Source: Bradyrhizobium sp. 141 | GTDB lineage: Bacteria; Pseudomonadota; Alphaproteobacteria; Rhizobiales; Xanthobacteraceae | Direction: 5' to 3' | Length of the DNA stretch: 64,000 nt | Assembly (NCBI RefSeq): GCF_023074055.1 | Contig: NZ_JADPKR010000115.1 | Location: 186,001 to 250,000, forward strand | Part shown: in pieces, positions 49,679 through 57,551 of the stretch | Layout: the number at the start of each line of letters is the position of its first letter | How positions within the stretch are numbered: the stretch's first letter is position 1 | Program-made: the position numbers and the translations under genes | Notes under the pieces: generated by a model | Databases searched by the model: none | Told to the model about the DNA's origin: nothing | The model's input: only the letters and a program-made list of their open reading frames with translations

Positions 49679-51004
49679 ATGGATCAGACGGCTGCACCCA
49701 AGGTCAGCTTCGTGTCGCTCGGGTGTCCCAAGGCATTGGTGGATTCCGAGCGTATCATCACGCGCCTGCGCGCCGAGGGCTATGAGCTCGCCCGCAAGCA
49801 TGACGGGGCTGATATCGTCATCGTCAACACCTGCGGCTTCCTCGACAGCGCCAAGCAGGAATCGCTCTCAGCGATCGGCGAGGCCATGGCCGAGAACGGC
49901 AAGGTGATCGTAACGGGTTGCATGGGCGCGGAACCCGAGCAGATCGAGCAGGCCTATCCCGGCGTGCTCTCCATCACCGGCCCGCAGCAATATGAGAGCG
50001 TCCTCGACGCCGTGCACCGCGCGCTGCCGCCCGCCCACAATCCGCATCTCGACCTGTTGCCGCCTCAGGGCATCAAGCTGACGCCGCGGCACTACGCGTA
50101 TTTGAAGATCTCCGAAGGCTGCAACAACCGCTGCACCTTCTGCATCATCCCGAAGCTGCGCGGCGATCTGGTCTCGCGTCCGGCCAATGACGTGCTGCGC
50201 GAGGCCGAGCGTCTCGTCGGCGCCGGCGTCAAAGAATTGCTGGTGATCTCGCAGGACACCTCGGCCTACGGCGTCGATCTCAAATATGCCGAGAGCCCGT
50301 GGAAGGATCGCCAGGTCCGCGCCAGATTCCTCGATCTCGCACGCGAGCTCGGCGAACTCGGCGCCTGGGTCCGGCTGCAATATGTCTACCCCTACCCGCA
50401 TGTCGACGAGGTCATCGCGCTGATGAACGAGGGCAAGGTGCTGCCCTATCTCGACATCCCGTTCCAGCATGCGAGCCCCGAAGTGCTGAAGGCGATGAAG
50501 CGTCCGGCGGCGCAGGACAAGACGCTGGCGCGGATCAAGCGTTGGCGCGAGGAATGTCCGGATCTCGCTTTGCGCTCGACCTTCATCGTCGGCTTCCCCG
50601 GCGAGACCGACGCCGACTTCGCCTATCTGCTCGACTGGCTGGACGAAGCCGAGATCGATCGCCTCGGCTGCTTCAAATACGAGCCCGTTGCCGGCGCCAC
50701 GTCGAATGCGATCGAGAACCCCGTGCCGGAAGAGATCAAGCAGGAGCGCTACAACGCGCTGATGGCGCGTCAGCAGAAGATCTCCGCGCGCCGGCTCAAG
50801 CGCAAGGTCGGCACGCGCCAGCAGATCATCATCGACGAGGTCGGCCCGACGGTGGCCAAAGGCCGCTCCAAGGCTGATGCGCCGGAAATCGACGGCGCGG
50901 TCTACCTCTCGAGCCGCCGCCCCTTGCGCGTCGGCGAGATCGTCACCGCGAAGATCGAGCGCGCCGACCAATACGATCTGCACGGCAGCGTCGCGGGGTT
51001 CTGA
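49679..51004 (+). CDS. rimO: Ribosomal protein S12 methylthiotransferase RimO
   Basis: The 441-residue protein has the three N-terminal cluster cysteines of methylthiotransferases (C16 in SLGCPKALVDSE, C52 in VNTCGF, C81 in TGCMGAE), the radical SAM motif C148-C152-C155 (EGCNNRCTFCIIP) and a C-terminal TRAM domain. SLGCPKALVDSE distinguishes RimO from MiaB. It adds a methylthio group to an aspartate of ribosomal protein S12. The ATG at 49679 gives the normal N-terminus. Monocistronic; a repeat follows the stop. Confidence 0.96.
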   Translation: MDQTAAPKVSFVSLGCPKALVDSERIITRLRAEGYELARKHDGADIVIVNTCGFLDSAKQESLSAIGEAMAENGKVIVTGCMGAEPEQIEQAYPGVLSITGPQQYESVLDAVHRALPPAHNPHLDLLPPQGIKLTPRHYAYLKISEGCNNRCTFCIIPKLRGDLVSRPANDVLREAERLVGAGVKELLVISQDTSAYGVDLKYAESPWKDRQVRARFLDLARELGELGAWVRLQYVYPYPHVDEVIALMNEGKVLPYLDIPFQHASPEVLKAMKRPAAQDKTLARIKRWREECPDLALRSTFIVGFPGETDADFAYLLDWLDEAEIDRLGCFKYEPVAGATSNAIENPVPEEIKQERYNALMARQQKISARRLKRKVGTRQQIIIDEVGPTVAKGRSKADAPEIDGAVYLSSRRPLRVGEIVTAKIERADQYDLHGSVAGF

Positions 51005-51010
51005 GGCACT

Positions 51011-51086
51011 CCGTCATTGCGAGCGTAGCGACGCAATCCAGAATCCCTCCGCGGGAACAGCCTGGATTGCTTCGTTCGCTTGACGA
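51011..51086. repeat. Dispersed CATTGCGAGCG-type repeat
   Basis: CGTCATTGCGAGCGTAGCGA, CGCAATCCAGA and, after a short loop, CCTGGATTGCTTCG form partial inverted arms. This is the widespread rhizobial intergenic palindrome; the far right arm is degenerate here. It lies at the rimO 3' end. Confidence 0.7.
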
Positions 51087-51097
51087 CGTTGAGGCAG

Positions 51098-52039
51098 TCA
51101 CGCCAGCCATTTCGGCACCCAGCGCTCGGGGCGCGGCGCCCGCGCGAGGTCGGCCTGTGCTTCGGACAATGTCGCCGGCTCGCCGTCGATCGTCGGGCGT
51201 ACATCGTATTCGAAATTGGGCATGACGCGGCCGTCCGCATAGAGCCCAAAATTCATCGCGTACCACAGCCCAAGCTCGGGCTGCGCACGGCGCATCTCCT
51301 CGCGCAGATCGCGCAGCAGGGATTCGATCGAAGCAGCTTCCTCGAACGGTTGCGGTCCGCGCGTGAGCACGCGCGCCGCGTATTGCTTGCCGACGATCGC
51401 GACCTCGAAGCGCGTCTGGTCCCAGGGCTTCTTGCCCTTGGGCAGATGCGCGGCCAGCCGCCAGCCGAGCTCGGCCATCAGCCGGTGATTGGCCCAATAG
51501 TCCTCGCGATCCCGGCTCCATTTTTCCACGAAGCCGCGGAAGTCGGGTAGCTCCGACGAATTGTCGTCGGGCGTCGTCGGCTCGCCATGCGGCCGTCCGG
51601 CAAGCCACCGCGCGAGCTCGACCGTCTGACACTCGACCTCGTCATGCGGCTTGAGATCGCTCCAGGCATTGTCGAATTGTTGCGACGTCAGTTTGGCGAG
51701 CAGACCATCGAGGCTCGGCGCCAGCAATTCGTAGTCGCCTTCCGACCCCAGTCCCACGATCGGCGGATTGTCGCGGTCGAGACCTGCGCCGTACCAGCCG
51801 CCGACGGCCGAACCATCCGGCAGCCGCATGAACAGCGAAAACCTGTCCCGCAAGGAACTGCCGTCGATGATCGGCGCGTGATCGGAGAACTGCCCCTGCA
51901 AGGAGAAGCAGCCGACGCTGCCCCACGGGCGCCCGTTGAGCCATGCGGCAAAGTCGACCAGTAGCGGAGGCGCTTCGATGCCCGGCGGAAACGCGCCGCG
52001 AATGCTGTCGAGGTCGATCGGATAAGGCGTATCGGACAA
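51098..52039 (-). CDS. Hypothetical protein, SUKH/DUF600-like (possible immunity protein)
   Basis: The 313-residue cytosolic protein has an N-terminal half with a SUKH-like flow (PPLLVDFAAWLNGRPWGSVG, PIVGLGSEGDYELLAPSLDG, then LLAKLTSQQFDNAW). The C-terminal half has ELGLWYAMNFGLYADGRV, MPNFEYDVRPTIDGEPATL and RWVPKWLA, resembling DUF600-type immunity folds. Both are weak matches judged by eye. If right, it could protect against a toxin made by neighbours, but no toxin gene is adjacent. A TPR protein lies divergent. Function unproven. Confidence 0.6.
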   Translation of the reverse strand: MSDTPYPIDLDSIRGAFPPGIEAPPLLVDFAAWLNGRPWGSVGCFSLQGQFSDHAPIIDGSSLRDRFSLFMRLPDGSAVGGWYGAGLDRDNPPIVGLGSEGDYELLAPSLDGLLAKLTSQQFDNAWSDLKPHDEVECQTVELARWLAGRPHGEPTTPDDNSSELPDFRGFVEKWSRDREDYWANHRLMAELGWRLAAHLPKGKKPWDQTRFEVAIVGKQYAARVLTRGPQPFEEAASIESLLRDLREEMRRAQPELGLWYAMNFGLYADGRVMPNFEYDVRPTIDGEPATLSEAQADLARAPRPERWVPKWLA

Positions 52040-52142
52040 GGCTGAAAACTGTCTGGTTGGTCCCGTCCCTCTTGGTCTGAGCCGTCATGCATTCGGTTCG
52101 AACCAAGTCGAGTGCTTCGATCACAAACACGCTAGAGACGCA

Positions 52143-53321
52143 ATGGTTTCGGCGCGGTACACAATGAAATACGACGAAACATCAGGAATTTGGTTCAAGC
52201 TGTCCGCAATCGGCCTCACCATGGCCCTGCTCGCGCTGTCCGCGCCCGCTGCGGCGCGATCCCCGTCGGCCGCACAGCTGCGTCAATGGTGCTACGAGGA
52301 CGGCGACGGGGTCAGCGAGGAGGAGCGCTTCGAGGGTTGTTCGGCCATGCTCAAGGCCAATCCCAACGATGTGCATGCGCTCGCCAATCGCGGCGAGATG
52401 CTTCGGCGAAAGGGCGACGTCGCAGGCGCGCTGGCGGACTTCAACCGTGCGATCAGGCTCAATCCTGGACATCCCGACCTGTGGTACAACAGGGGCATTG
52501 CCCATGACGATCTCGGTGATAAAGATCGTGCCATTGCCGACTACACGCGGGCCATCCGGCTGAATGCCCGCGACCCGCTCTACTACAACAATCGCGCCAA
52601 CTCCCTCATCGACAAGAACGACTACGAGCGTGCGATCGCGGACTACGACCAGGCCATCAAGCTCGATCCGGAATTTGCGCTCGCCTATTACAACCGGGGC
52701 ACGGCGTATCGCGAGCACAGCGAGGCCGACCGCGCCCTCGCCGATTTCGACATGTCGATCAAGCTCGATCCCATTTACGGCCCGGCCTATGGCAACCGCG
52801 CGCGCATCTTCCGCGATCGCGGCGACCGCGCCCGTGCGCTGGCCGATTTCGCCAGATCACTCCAGCTCGACCCGAACAACGACCGCGATTTCTATGCCCG
52901 CGCGAACATGTATTTCGACGAGCACGACTATGCGCGGGCGCTGGAGGACTACGACCGCGCCATCGAGGCGAACGCGAGCTATTCCGGCGTGTTCAACTCG
53001 CGCTGCATGACCCACGCGATCCTCGGCCACCTGCAGGAGGCGCTGGCCGATTGCGAGCAGTCGCTGAAAATGGCTCCCAACAATCCCGAGACGCTTGACA
53101 GTCGCGCCCTCACCTATCTCAAGCTCGGCAATCTTGACGCGGCGATTGCCGACTATGACGCGGCGCTGAGCGCAAAACCCGGCTACGACAGCTCGCTCTA
53201 CGGCCGCGGACTTGCGAAGCGGAAGAAGGGCGACAACGAAGGCGCCGAGCGCGACATTGCGGCCGCCAAAGCGATCAAAGCCGGCATCGCCAATGAATTC
53301 GCGTATTACGGCATTCAGTGA
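52143..53321 (+). CDS. Exported tetratricopeptide-repeat protein
   Basis: The 392-residue protein has an N-terminal hydrophobic segment (LSAIGLTMALLALSAPAAAR, cleavage after AAA) and then about eight TPR units of 34 residues with the A-x-AD-(Y/F)-(D/N/T)-x-A-I-x-L-(N/D) pattern (for example RAIADYTRAIRLNARDPLYY). TPR arrays bind partner proteins, here probably in the periplasm. Its last residues end NEFAYYGIQ. The ATG at 52143 is taken; ATG at 52164 is equally possible. Upstream gene is divergent. Confidence 0.85.
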   Translation: MVSARYTMKYDETSGIWFKLSAIGLTMALLALSAPAAARSPSAAQLRQWCYEDGDGVSEEERFEGCSAMLKANPNDVHALANRGEMLRRKGDVAGALADFNRAIRLNPGHPDLWYNRGIAHDDLGDKDRAIADYTRAIRLNARDPLYYNNRANSLIDKNDYERAIADYDQAIKLDPEFALAYYNRGTAYREHSEADRALADFDMSIKLDPIYGPAYGNRARIFRDRGDRARALADFARSLQLDPNNDRDFYARANMYFDEHDYARALEDYDRAIEANASYSGVFNSRCMTHAILGHLQEALADCEQSLKMAPNNPETLDSRALTYLKLGNLDAAIADYDAALSAKPGYDSSLYGRGLAKRKKGDNEGAERDIAAAKAIKAGIANEFAYYGIQ

Positions 53322-53381
53322 AGAAGCCGCCCATCGGCGGCGACTGACACACGCCCGACGGGCATTTTGCAAAACACCCGC

Positions 53382-53411
53382 TTGACAAGTCCTGCCATTC
53401 GGCTGTACGGA
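53382..53411 (+). promoter_or_regulatory. Candidate promoter of the Arg leader and argD-like gene
   Basis: A perfect TTGACA (-35, 53382-53387) is followed at 16-18 nt by weak -10 candidates (TGTACG or TACGGA). Transcription would start around 53416-53420, at or just before the leader ATG. Confidence 0.45.
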
Positions 53412-53419
53412 CGCGCCCC

Positions 53420-53512
53420 ATGATCAACTCTCGGACCCACCTGCGCACCGAAATGCTCCGTCGTCGCTCCCGCGACGATGAGAGGGTGCGCCATGTCCGA
53501 CGACGCCGCTGA
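53420..53512 (+). CDS. Arg-rich leader peptide (30 aa) of a putative attenuator
   Basis: The ORF encodes 30 residues, 12 of them arginine. It begins MINSRTHLRTE and ends MLRRRSRDDERVRHVRRRR, with several rare Arg codons (AGG, CGA). There is no good Shine-Dalgarno, but the nearest promoter places transcription start at the ATG, as in leaderless rhizobial trpL. Segments inside the ORF can pair with the downstream terminator arm (see the attenuator entry). A ribosome stalled for lack of charged tRNA-Arg would sit on the first Arg cluster. Inferred function: sensing of arginine supply in cis. Confidence 0.6.
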   Translation: MINSRTHLRTEMLRRRSRDDERVRHVRRRR

Positions 53513-53539
53513 ACCACTGAATTCAGCTGAAGTCTTCGA

Positions 53540-53577
53540 GAAGGCCGCACCCGCAAGGTGCGGCCTTTCTGCTTTTT
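53540..53577 (+). terminator. Attenuator terminator upstream of the argD-like gene
   Basis: AAGGCCGCACC (53541-53551) and GGTGCGGCCTT (53557-53567) form a perfect 11-bp stem with a 5-nt loop, followed by TCTGCTTTTT. Its left arm also pairs with GGTGCG at 53485-53490 inside the leader ORF (antiterminator), and that segment pairs with GCGCACC at 53443-53449. So four segments can form 1:2 + 3:4 (off) or 2:3 (on). It lies 37 nt before the aminotransferase start. Confidence 0.8.
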
Positions 53578-53613
53578 GCGCCCGTTTTCCACCCGCCTCC
53601 AGAGGAGTTCGAC

Positions 53614-54810
53614 ATGACCACCGCCACCCATCCGTATGACGCGCTGATGGACATCACCGCACGGCCCAAGGCCGTGTTTGTCCGCGGCGCCGGCTCCTAC
53701 CTCTGGGACGACGGTCGCAAGCGCTATCTCGATTTCGTGCAGGGCTGGGCCGTGAACTGTCTCGGCCACTCGCCGCCGGCGGTTGCCGACGCGCTGACCG
53801 CGCAGGCCAAGCGGCTGCTGACGCCGAGCCCGGCCTTTTACAACGAGCCGAGCCTCAAGCTCGCGCAGTCGCTCGTCGCTGGCAGCGCCTTCGACCAGGT
53901 GTTCTTCGCCAATTCCGGCGCGGAAGCCAACGAGGGCGCGATCAAGCTCGCGCGGAAATATGGCAGCCTGCACAAGGGCGGCGCGTTCGAGATCATCAGC
54001 TTCGAAGGCGGCTTCCACGGCAGGTCGTTGGCGACGATGTCGGCCTCGGGCAAGAAGGCGTTCGAGCCGCTGTTCGAGCCGAAGGTCGCCGGCTTCAAGA
54101 AGGCGAAGCTCAACGACATCGCCTCGGTCGAAAGGCTGATCAACGACAACACCGTCGCGGTGATGCTTGAGCCGATCCAGGGTGAATCAGGCGTTTGGCC
54201 CGCGAGCGATCAGTTCCTGCAGGAGCTGCGCGCACTGACAGAAGCGCATGGCCTCTTGCTGATCTTCGACGAGATCCAGACCGGTATGGGCCGGACCGGC
54301 AAGCTCTTCCACTACGAGCATACCGGGATTTCGCCCGACATCATGACGCTCGGCAAGGGCATCGGCGGCGGCGTGCCGCTCGCCGCCCTGCTCGCCACAG
54401 AACGCGCCTCCTGCTTCGAGCACGGCGACCAGGGCGGCACGTTCAACGGCAACCCCATCATGTGCGCGGCGGGGCTCGCGGTGCTCCAGGAGGTCAGCAA
54501 ACCGGACTTCCTCAAGGCGGTCACCGAGACCGGCCTGCTGCTCGAAAGCGAGCTGCAGAAGGTCTCGGCCCGGCATGGCCTCGGCGGCGTACGGGGGCGC
54601 GGCCTGCTGCTCGCGCTCGACCTCAAGCTGCCGATCGCGCCCGGCATCGTCGCGCAGGCGTTCGAAGCGGGCGTGCTGCTGAACGCCCCGCAGGTCGACA
54701 CCCTGCGCTTCATGCCTGCCCTGAACGTCGCGAAGGCCGAGATCGCCGAGATGATCGACTGTCTCGACGGGATCTTGACGAAAGCGGGTGCGGCACGACG
54801 GGTGGCGTAG
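53614..54810 (+). CDS. argD: Class III aminotransferase, acetylornithine transaminase-like
   Basis: The 398-residue protein is a PLP aminotransferase of the ArgD/ornithine class: FFANSGAEANEGAIKLARK for cofactor phosphate, D219-E220-x-Q222 in LIFDEIQTGMGRTG, and the Schiff-base lysine K248 in TLGKGIGGG. Acetylornithine transaminase in arginine synthesis is favoured because an Arg-rich leader with a terminator precedes it. Related 4-aminobutyrate or ornithine transaminases cannot be excluded. GAGGAG ends 7 nt before the ATG. The stop overlaps a palindromic repeat. Confidence 0.8.
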   Translation: MTTATHPYDALMDITARPKAVFVRGAGSYLWDDGRKRYLDFVQGWAVNCLGHSPPAVADALTAQAKRLLTPSPAFYNEPSLKLAQSLVAGSAFDQVFFANSGAEANEGAIKLARKYGSLHKGGAFEIISFEGGFHGRSLATMSASGKKAFEPLFEPKVAGFKKAKLNDIASVERLINDNTVAVMLEPIQGESGVWPASDQFLQELRALTEAHGLLLIFDEIQTGMGRTGKLFHYEHTGISPDIMTLGKGIGGGVPLAALLATERASCFEHGDQGGTFNGNPIMCAAGLAVLQEVSKPDFLKAVTETGLLLESELQKVSARHGLGGVRGRGLLLALDLKLPIAPGIVAQAFEAGVLLNAPQVDTLRFMPALNVAKAEIAEMIDCLDGILTKAGAARRVA

Positions 54811-54894
54811 GGTGGGCAAAGCGAAGCGTGCCCACGTCTTCTCTCTTATGAAGTGATCGTGGGCACGGCGCTTCGCGCCTTTGCCCACCCTACG
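54806..54894. repeat. Palindromic repeat, copy 3
   Basis: Same family as 43492-43582 and 43945-44041: outer arms CGTAGGGTGGGCAAAG and CTTTGCCCACCCTACG and inner arms CGTGCCCACG and CGTGGGCACG. Its first bases overlap the end of the argD-like coding region, so it supplies the stop codon context. Confidence 0.88.
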
Positions 54895-54916
54895 AGATCT
54901 CGACCGTGAAGGCGAG

Positions 54917-55891
54917 TTATGGCTTCAAGATCGACGCGCCCGTGGTCTTCCGACTCTCGAGATCGATATGCGCTTTCGCGGCGTCCTTGAGCGCGTAGGC
55001 GTGGTTGATCGGCACGTGCAGCTTGCCGTTGATGACGGCGGCAAACAAGGTGTCGGCGCCTTCCAGCAGCTCCTTGCGCGTGCCGACGTAGTCGTTGAGC
55101 TTCGGCCGCGTCGCGAACAGCGAGCCGTGATTGTTGAGCTCGGCGATCGCAAACGGCGGCACCGGGCCTGAGGCATTGCCGAACGAGACGAACATGCCGC
55201 GTGGCTTCAGGCAGGACAGCGAGCCCGGAAAGGTCGCCTTGCCGACGCCGTCATAGACGACGTCGCAGCCCTCGTTGCGACTGATCTGCTTGACGCGCGC
55301 GACGAAGTCCTCCTCGTTGTAGAGAATGACGTGGTCGCAGCCATTGGCCTCGGCAAGCTCGGCCTTCTCACGCGAGCCGACGGTGCCGATCACATGAGCG
55401 CCGAGCGCCCTCGCCCATTGGCAGGCGAGCAAGCCGATGCCGCCGGCGGCCGCATGGACCAGCACGCGATGATGCGGCTCGACCTTGAAGGTCTTGTGCA
55501 GGAGATACCAGACGGTCAGCCCCTTCAGCATCAGCACGGCGCCCTGCTCGTGGGTGATGTGGTCGGGCAGCTTGACCAGCTTCTCCCAGGGGATGTTGCG
55601 CTCGCCGGTATAGGCGCCGAGATTGTGGTAGTAGGCGACGCGGTCGCCGGGATGGAAATGCGTCACGCCCGGCCCGACCGCGACCACCTCGCCCGAGGCC
55701 TCGTTGCCGGCGATGAAGGGCAGTCCGGGCGCCTTGTAGAGGCCGGTGCGGTAATAGACGTCGATGAAGTTCAGGCCGACCGCGTGCTGGCGGATGCGCA
55801 CCTCGCCGGGCCCGGGCGCCGGCACGTCGACGCTCTCATAGACCAGGGCTTCGGGGCCTCCGACCTTGTGCACACGGACGGCTTTGGTCAT
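54917..55891 (-). CDS. NADPH:quinone oxidoreductase (zeta-crystallin type)
   Basis: The 324-residue medium-chain reductase has GLNFIDVYYRTGLYKAPGLP and the NADPH motif HAAAGGIGLLACQWARALGA, with no zinc ligands, as in QOR enzymes. It reduces quinones by one or two electrons. AGGAGG lies 7 nt before the ATG at 55891; the preceding GTG is not needed. It is downstream of terC on the same strand with a 75-nt gap. Confidence 0.92.
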   Translation of the reverse strand: MTKAVRVHKVGGPEALVYESVDVPAPGPGEVRIRQHAVGLNFIDVYYRTGLYKAPGLPFIAGNEASGEVVAVGPGVTHFHPGDRVAYYHNLGAYTGERNIPWEKLVKLPDHITHEQGAVLMLKGLTVWYLLHKTFKVEPHHRVLVHAAAGGIGLLACQWARALGAHVIGTVGSREKAELAEANGCDHVILYNEEDFVARVKQISRNEGCDVVYDGVGKATFPGSLSCLKPRGMFVSFGNASGPVPPFAIAELNNHGSLFATRPKLNDYVGTRKELLEGADTLFAAVINGKLHVPINHAYALKDAAKAHIDLESRKTTGASILKP

Positions 55892-55966
55892 CACCTGACC
55901 TCCTCTTCTTGCAGGCCAGCGAAAGGCATCGCGCCCGCCTTGTCAACTCGACGCCAGCTGGAACGG

Positions 55967-56701
55967 CTAAGCGGACGGCCTGCCGGTTTTCCTGCGATTG
56001 CGCTTGGCCAGCACGTTGAAGAATTCGACCGCCGCCGAGAACGCGATCGCGAAATAGATATAGCCGCGCGGAATGTGGAATTGGAATCCGTCCGCGACCA
56101 GCGCGACGCCGATCAGCACCAGGAAGGCCAGTGCCAGCATTTTGGTGGTCGGATGCTCCGCGACGAAGCGCGACACCGGTCCCGACGAAATGTACATGAT
56201 CAGGCAGGCGATCACGACCGCCGCGATCATGATCTCGATGTCCTGCGCCATGCCGATCGCCGTGATGATCGAGTCCAGCGAAAACACGATGTCGATGACG
56301 ATGATCTGGACGATCACCCAGAAGAAGGCGCTGCCCCCGGACTTCTGATCGTCCTCGCCGTCATCGGCCTCGACCTCGGCGTGAATCTCGTGCGTCGCCT
56401 TGGCGATCAGGAACAGGCCGCCGCCGATCAGGATGAGGTCGCGCCAGGAGAAATCGTAGGCCGAGAACGAAAACACCGGCGCGGTTAGGCCGATCAGCCA
56501 GACCAGCAGGCTGAGCAGGATGATGCGGAAGATCAGCGCCAGCGCGAGCCCGATCTGGCGGGCGCGATGCGCCTGCTTCTCGGGGATGCGCGAGACGATC
56601 ACCGACAGGAAGATGACGTTGTCGATGCCGAGCACGATCTCGAGCGCCGTCAATGTCAGCAGCGCCGCCCAGGCTTCGGGGCTGGTCAGCAGGTGCATCA
56701 T
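55967..56701 (-). CDS. TerC family integral membrane protein
   Basis: The 244-residue protein has seven or so hydrophobic spans and the TerC motifs EIVLGIDNVIFLSVIV and IVIDIVFSLDSIITAIG, each with a membrane-buried Asp-Asn or Asp-Ser pair. TerC/Alx proteins affect Mn2+ homeostasis or tellurite resistance. The ATG overlaps the pcs stop by 4 nt (ATGA), coupling the two. Ends VLAKRNRRKTGRPSA in the cytoplasm. Confidence 0.92.
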   Translation of the reverse strand: MMHLLTSPEAWAALLTLTALEIVLGIDNVIFLSVIVSRIPEKQAHRARQIGLALALIFRIILLSLLVWLIGLTAPVFSFSAYDFSWRDLILIGGGLFLIAKATHEIHAEVEADDGEDDQKSGGSAFFWVIVQIIVIDIVFSLDSIITAIGMAQDIEIMIAAVVIACLIMYISSGPVSRFVAEHPTTKMLALAFLVLIGVALVADGFQFHIPRGYIYFAIAFSAAVEFFNVLAKRNRRKTGRPSA

Positions 56702-57423
56702 GCGAAGGATCTTGCCAGGCGGATCAAGGCGTCGCTGAAGCTGATCCAGAGCGCGATGGCGCAGAGCACGATGGTGACGCCGGCGCCGACGCGGAAATCC
56801 ATCTCCAGCACGTAGAGGCCGAGCACTGCCCAGATCGCGATCAGCGACATCGTCAGCCACCGCAGCCGCACGACGCGGACCGGATGCAGCACATGGAACG
56901 GCACAAAGGTCAGCACGACGAGCGCGGTCACCAGCAGCGTCGACCACAGCGGCGGCCAGTGCAGCAGGAACAGATAGAACGCCGCCGCATTCCACAGCGC
57001 CGGAAAGCCGCGAAAATGATTGTCGTCCGCCTTCATGCGCAGATCGGCGAAATATAATGCGCTGGTGACGATGATGGCGATGCCGAGCAAGGGAGCTGCG
57101 ACCGGCAGCAGCAAGCCGCTGGCCACGATCGCATAGGCCGGCACGAAGACATAGGTGACGAAATCGACCACGAGATCGAGCACGTCGCCCGACCAGTTCG
57201 GCTGCACGTTCTTGACGTTGAGCCGGCGCGCGATCGGACCGTCGATCGCGTCGATGATCAGGGCGATGCCCAGCCACTGAAACATCGCCGCCCAGTGCTC
57301 GCGCACGGCCTCCAGCATCGCCAGCAGCGCGATCGCGGCGCCGAACGCGGTGAAGATGTGCACCGAGAAGGCCGCGGCGCGGATCGCGGGCGTGGGCTTC
57401 AGGGAATCTTCTTGGCTGTCCAT
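56698..57423 (-). CDS. pcs: Phosphatidylcholine synthase
   Basis: The 241-residue membrane protein has the modified CDP-alcohol phosphotransferase motif DG-x2-AR-x12-G-x3-D-x3-D (DGPIARRLNVKNVQ, then SGDVLDLVVDFVTYV), diagnostic of bacterial Pcs, and about eight spans. It joins choline to CDP-diacylglycerol in one step, the rhizobial route to phosphatidylcholine. ATG at 57423 gives typical length; in-frame ATGs at 57465 and upstream are alternatives. Co-translated with terC. Confidence 0.92.
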   Translation of the reverse strand: MDSQEDSLKPTPAIRAAAFSVHIFTAFGAAIALLAMLEAVREHWAAMFQWLGIALIIDAIDGPIARRLNVKNVQPNWSGDVLDLVVDFVTYVFVPAYAIVASGLLLPVAAPLLGIAIIVTSALYFADLRMKADDNHFRGFPALWNAAAFYLFLLHWPPLWSTLLVTALVVLTFVPFHVLHPVRVVRLRWLTMSLIAIWAVLGLYVLEMDFRVGAGVTIVLCAIALWISFSDALIRLARSFA

Positions 57424-57551
57424 GGCTTCTGCTATCAGAATGAGGCCGGTTTGCACATCCGCCATGGCGCCGCTCGGTCGCACAATTCGTCGAAAAATCA
57501 GGCTAAATCAGTGGACTTGAATTTGCCGCCGGGCGTGTCATGTGTCGTTCC

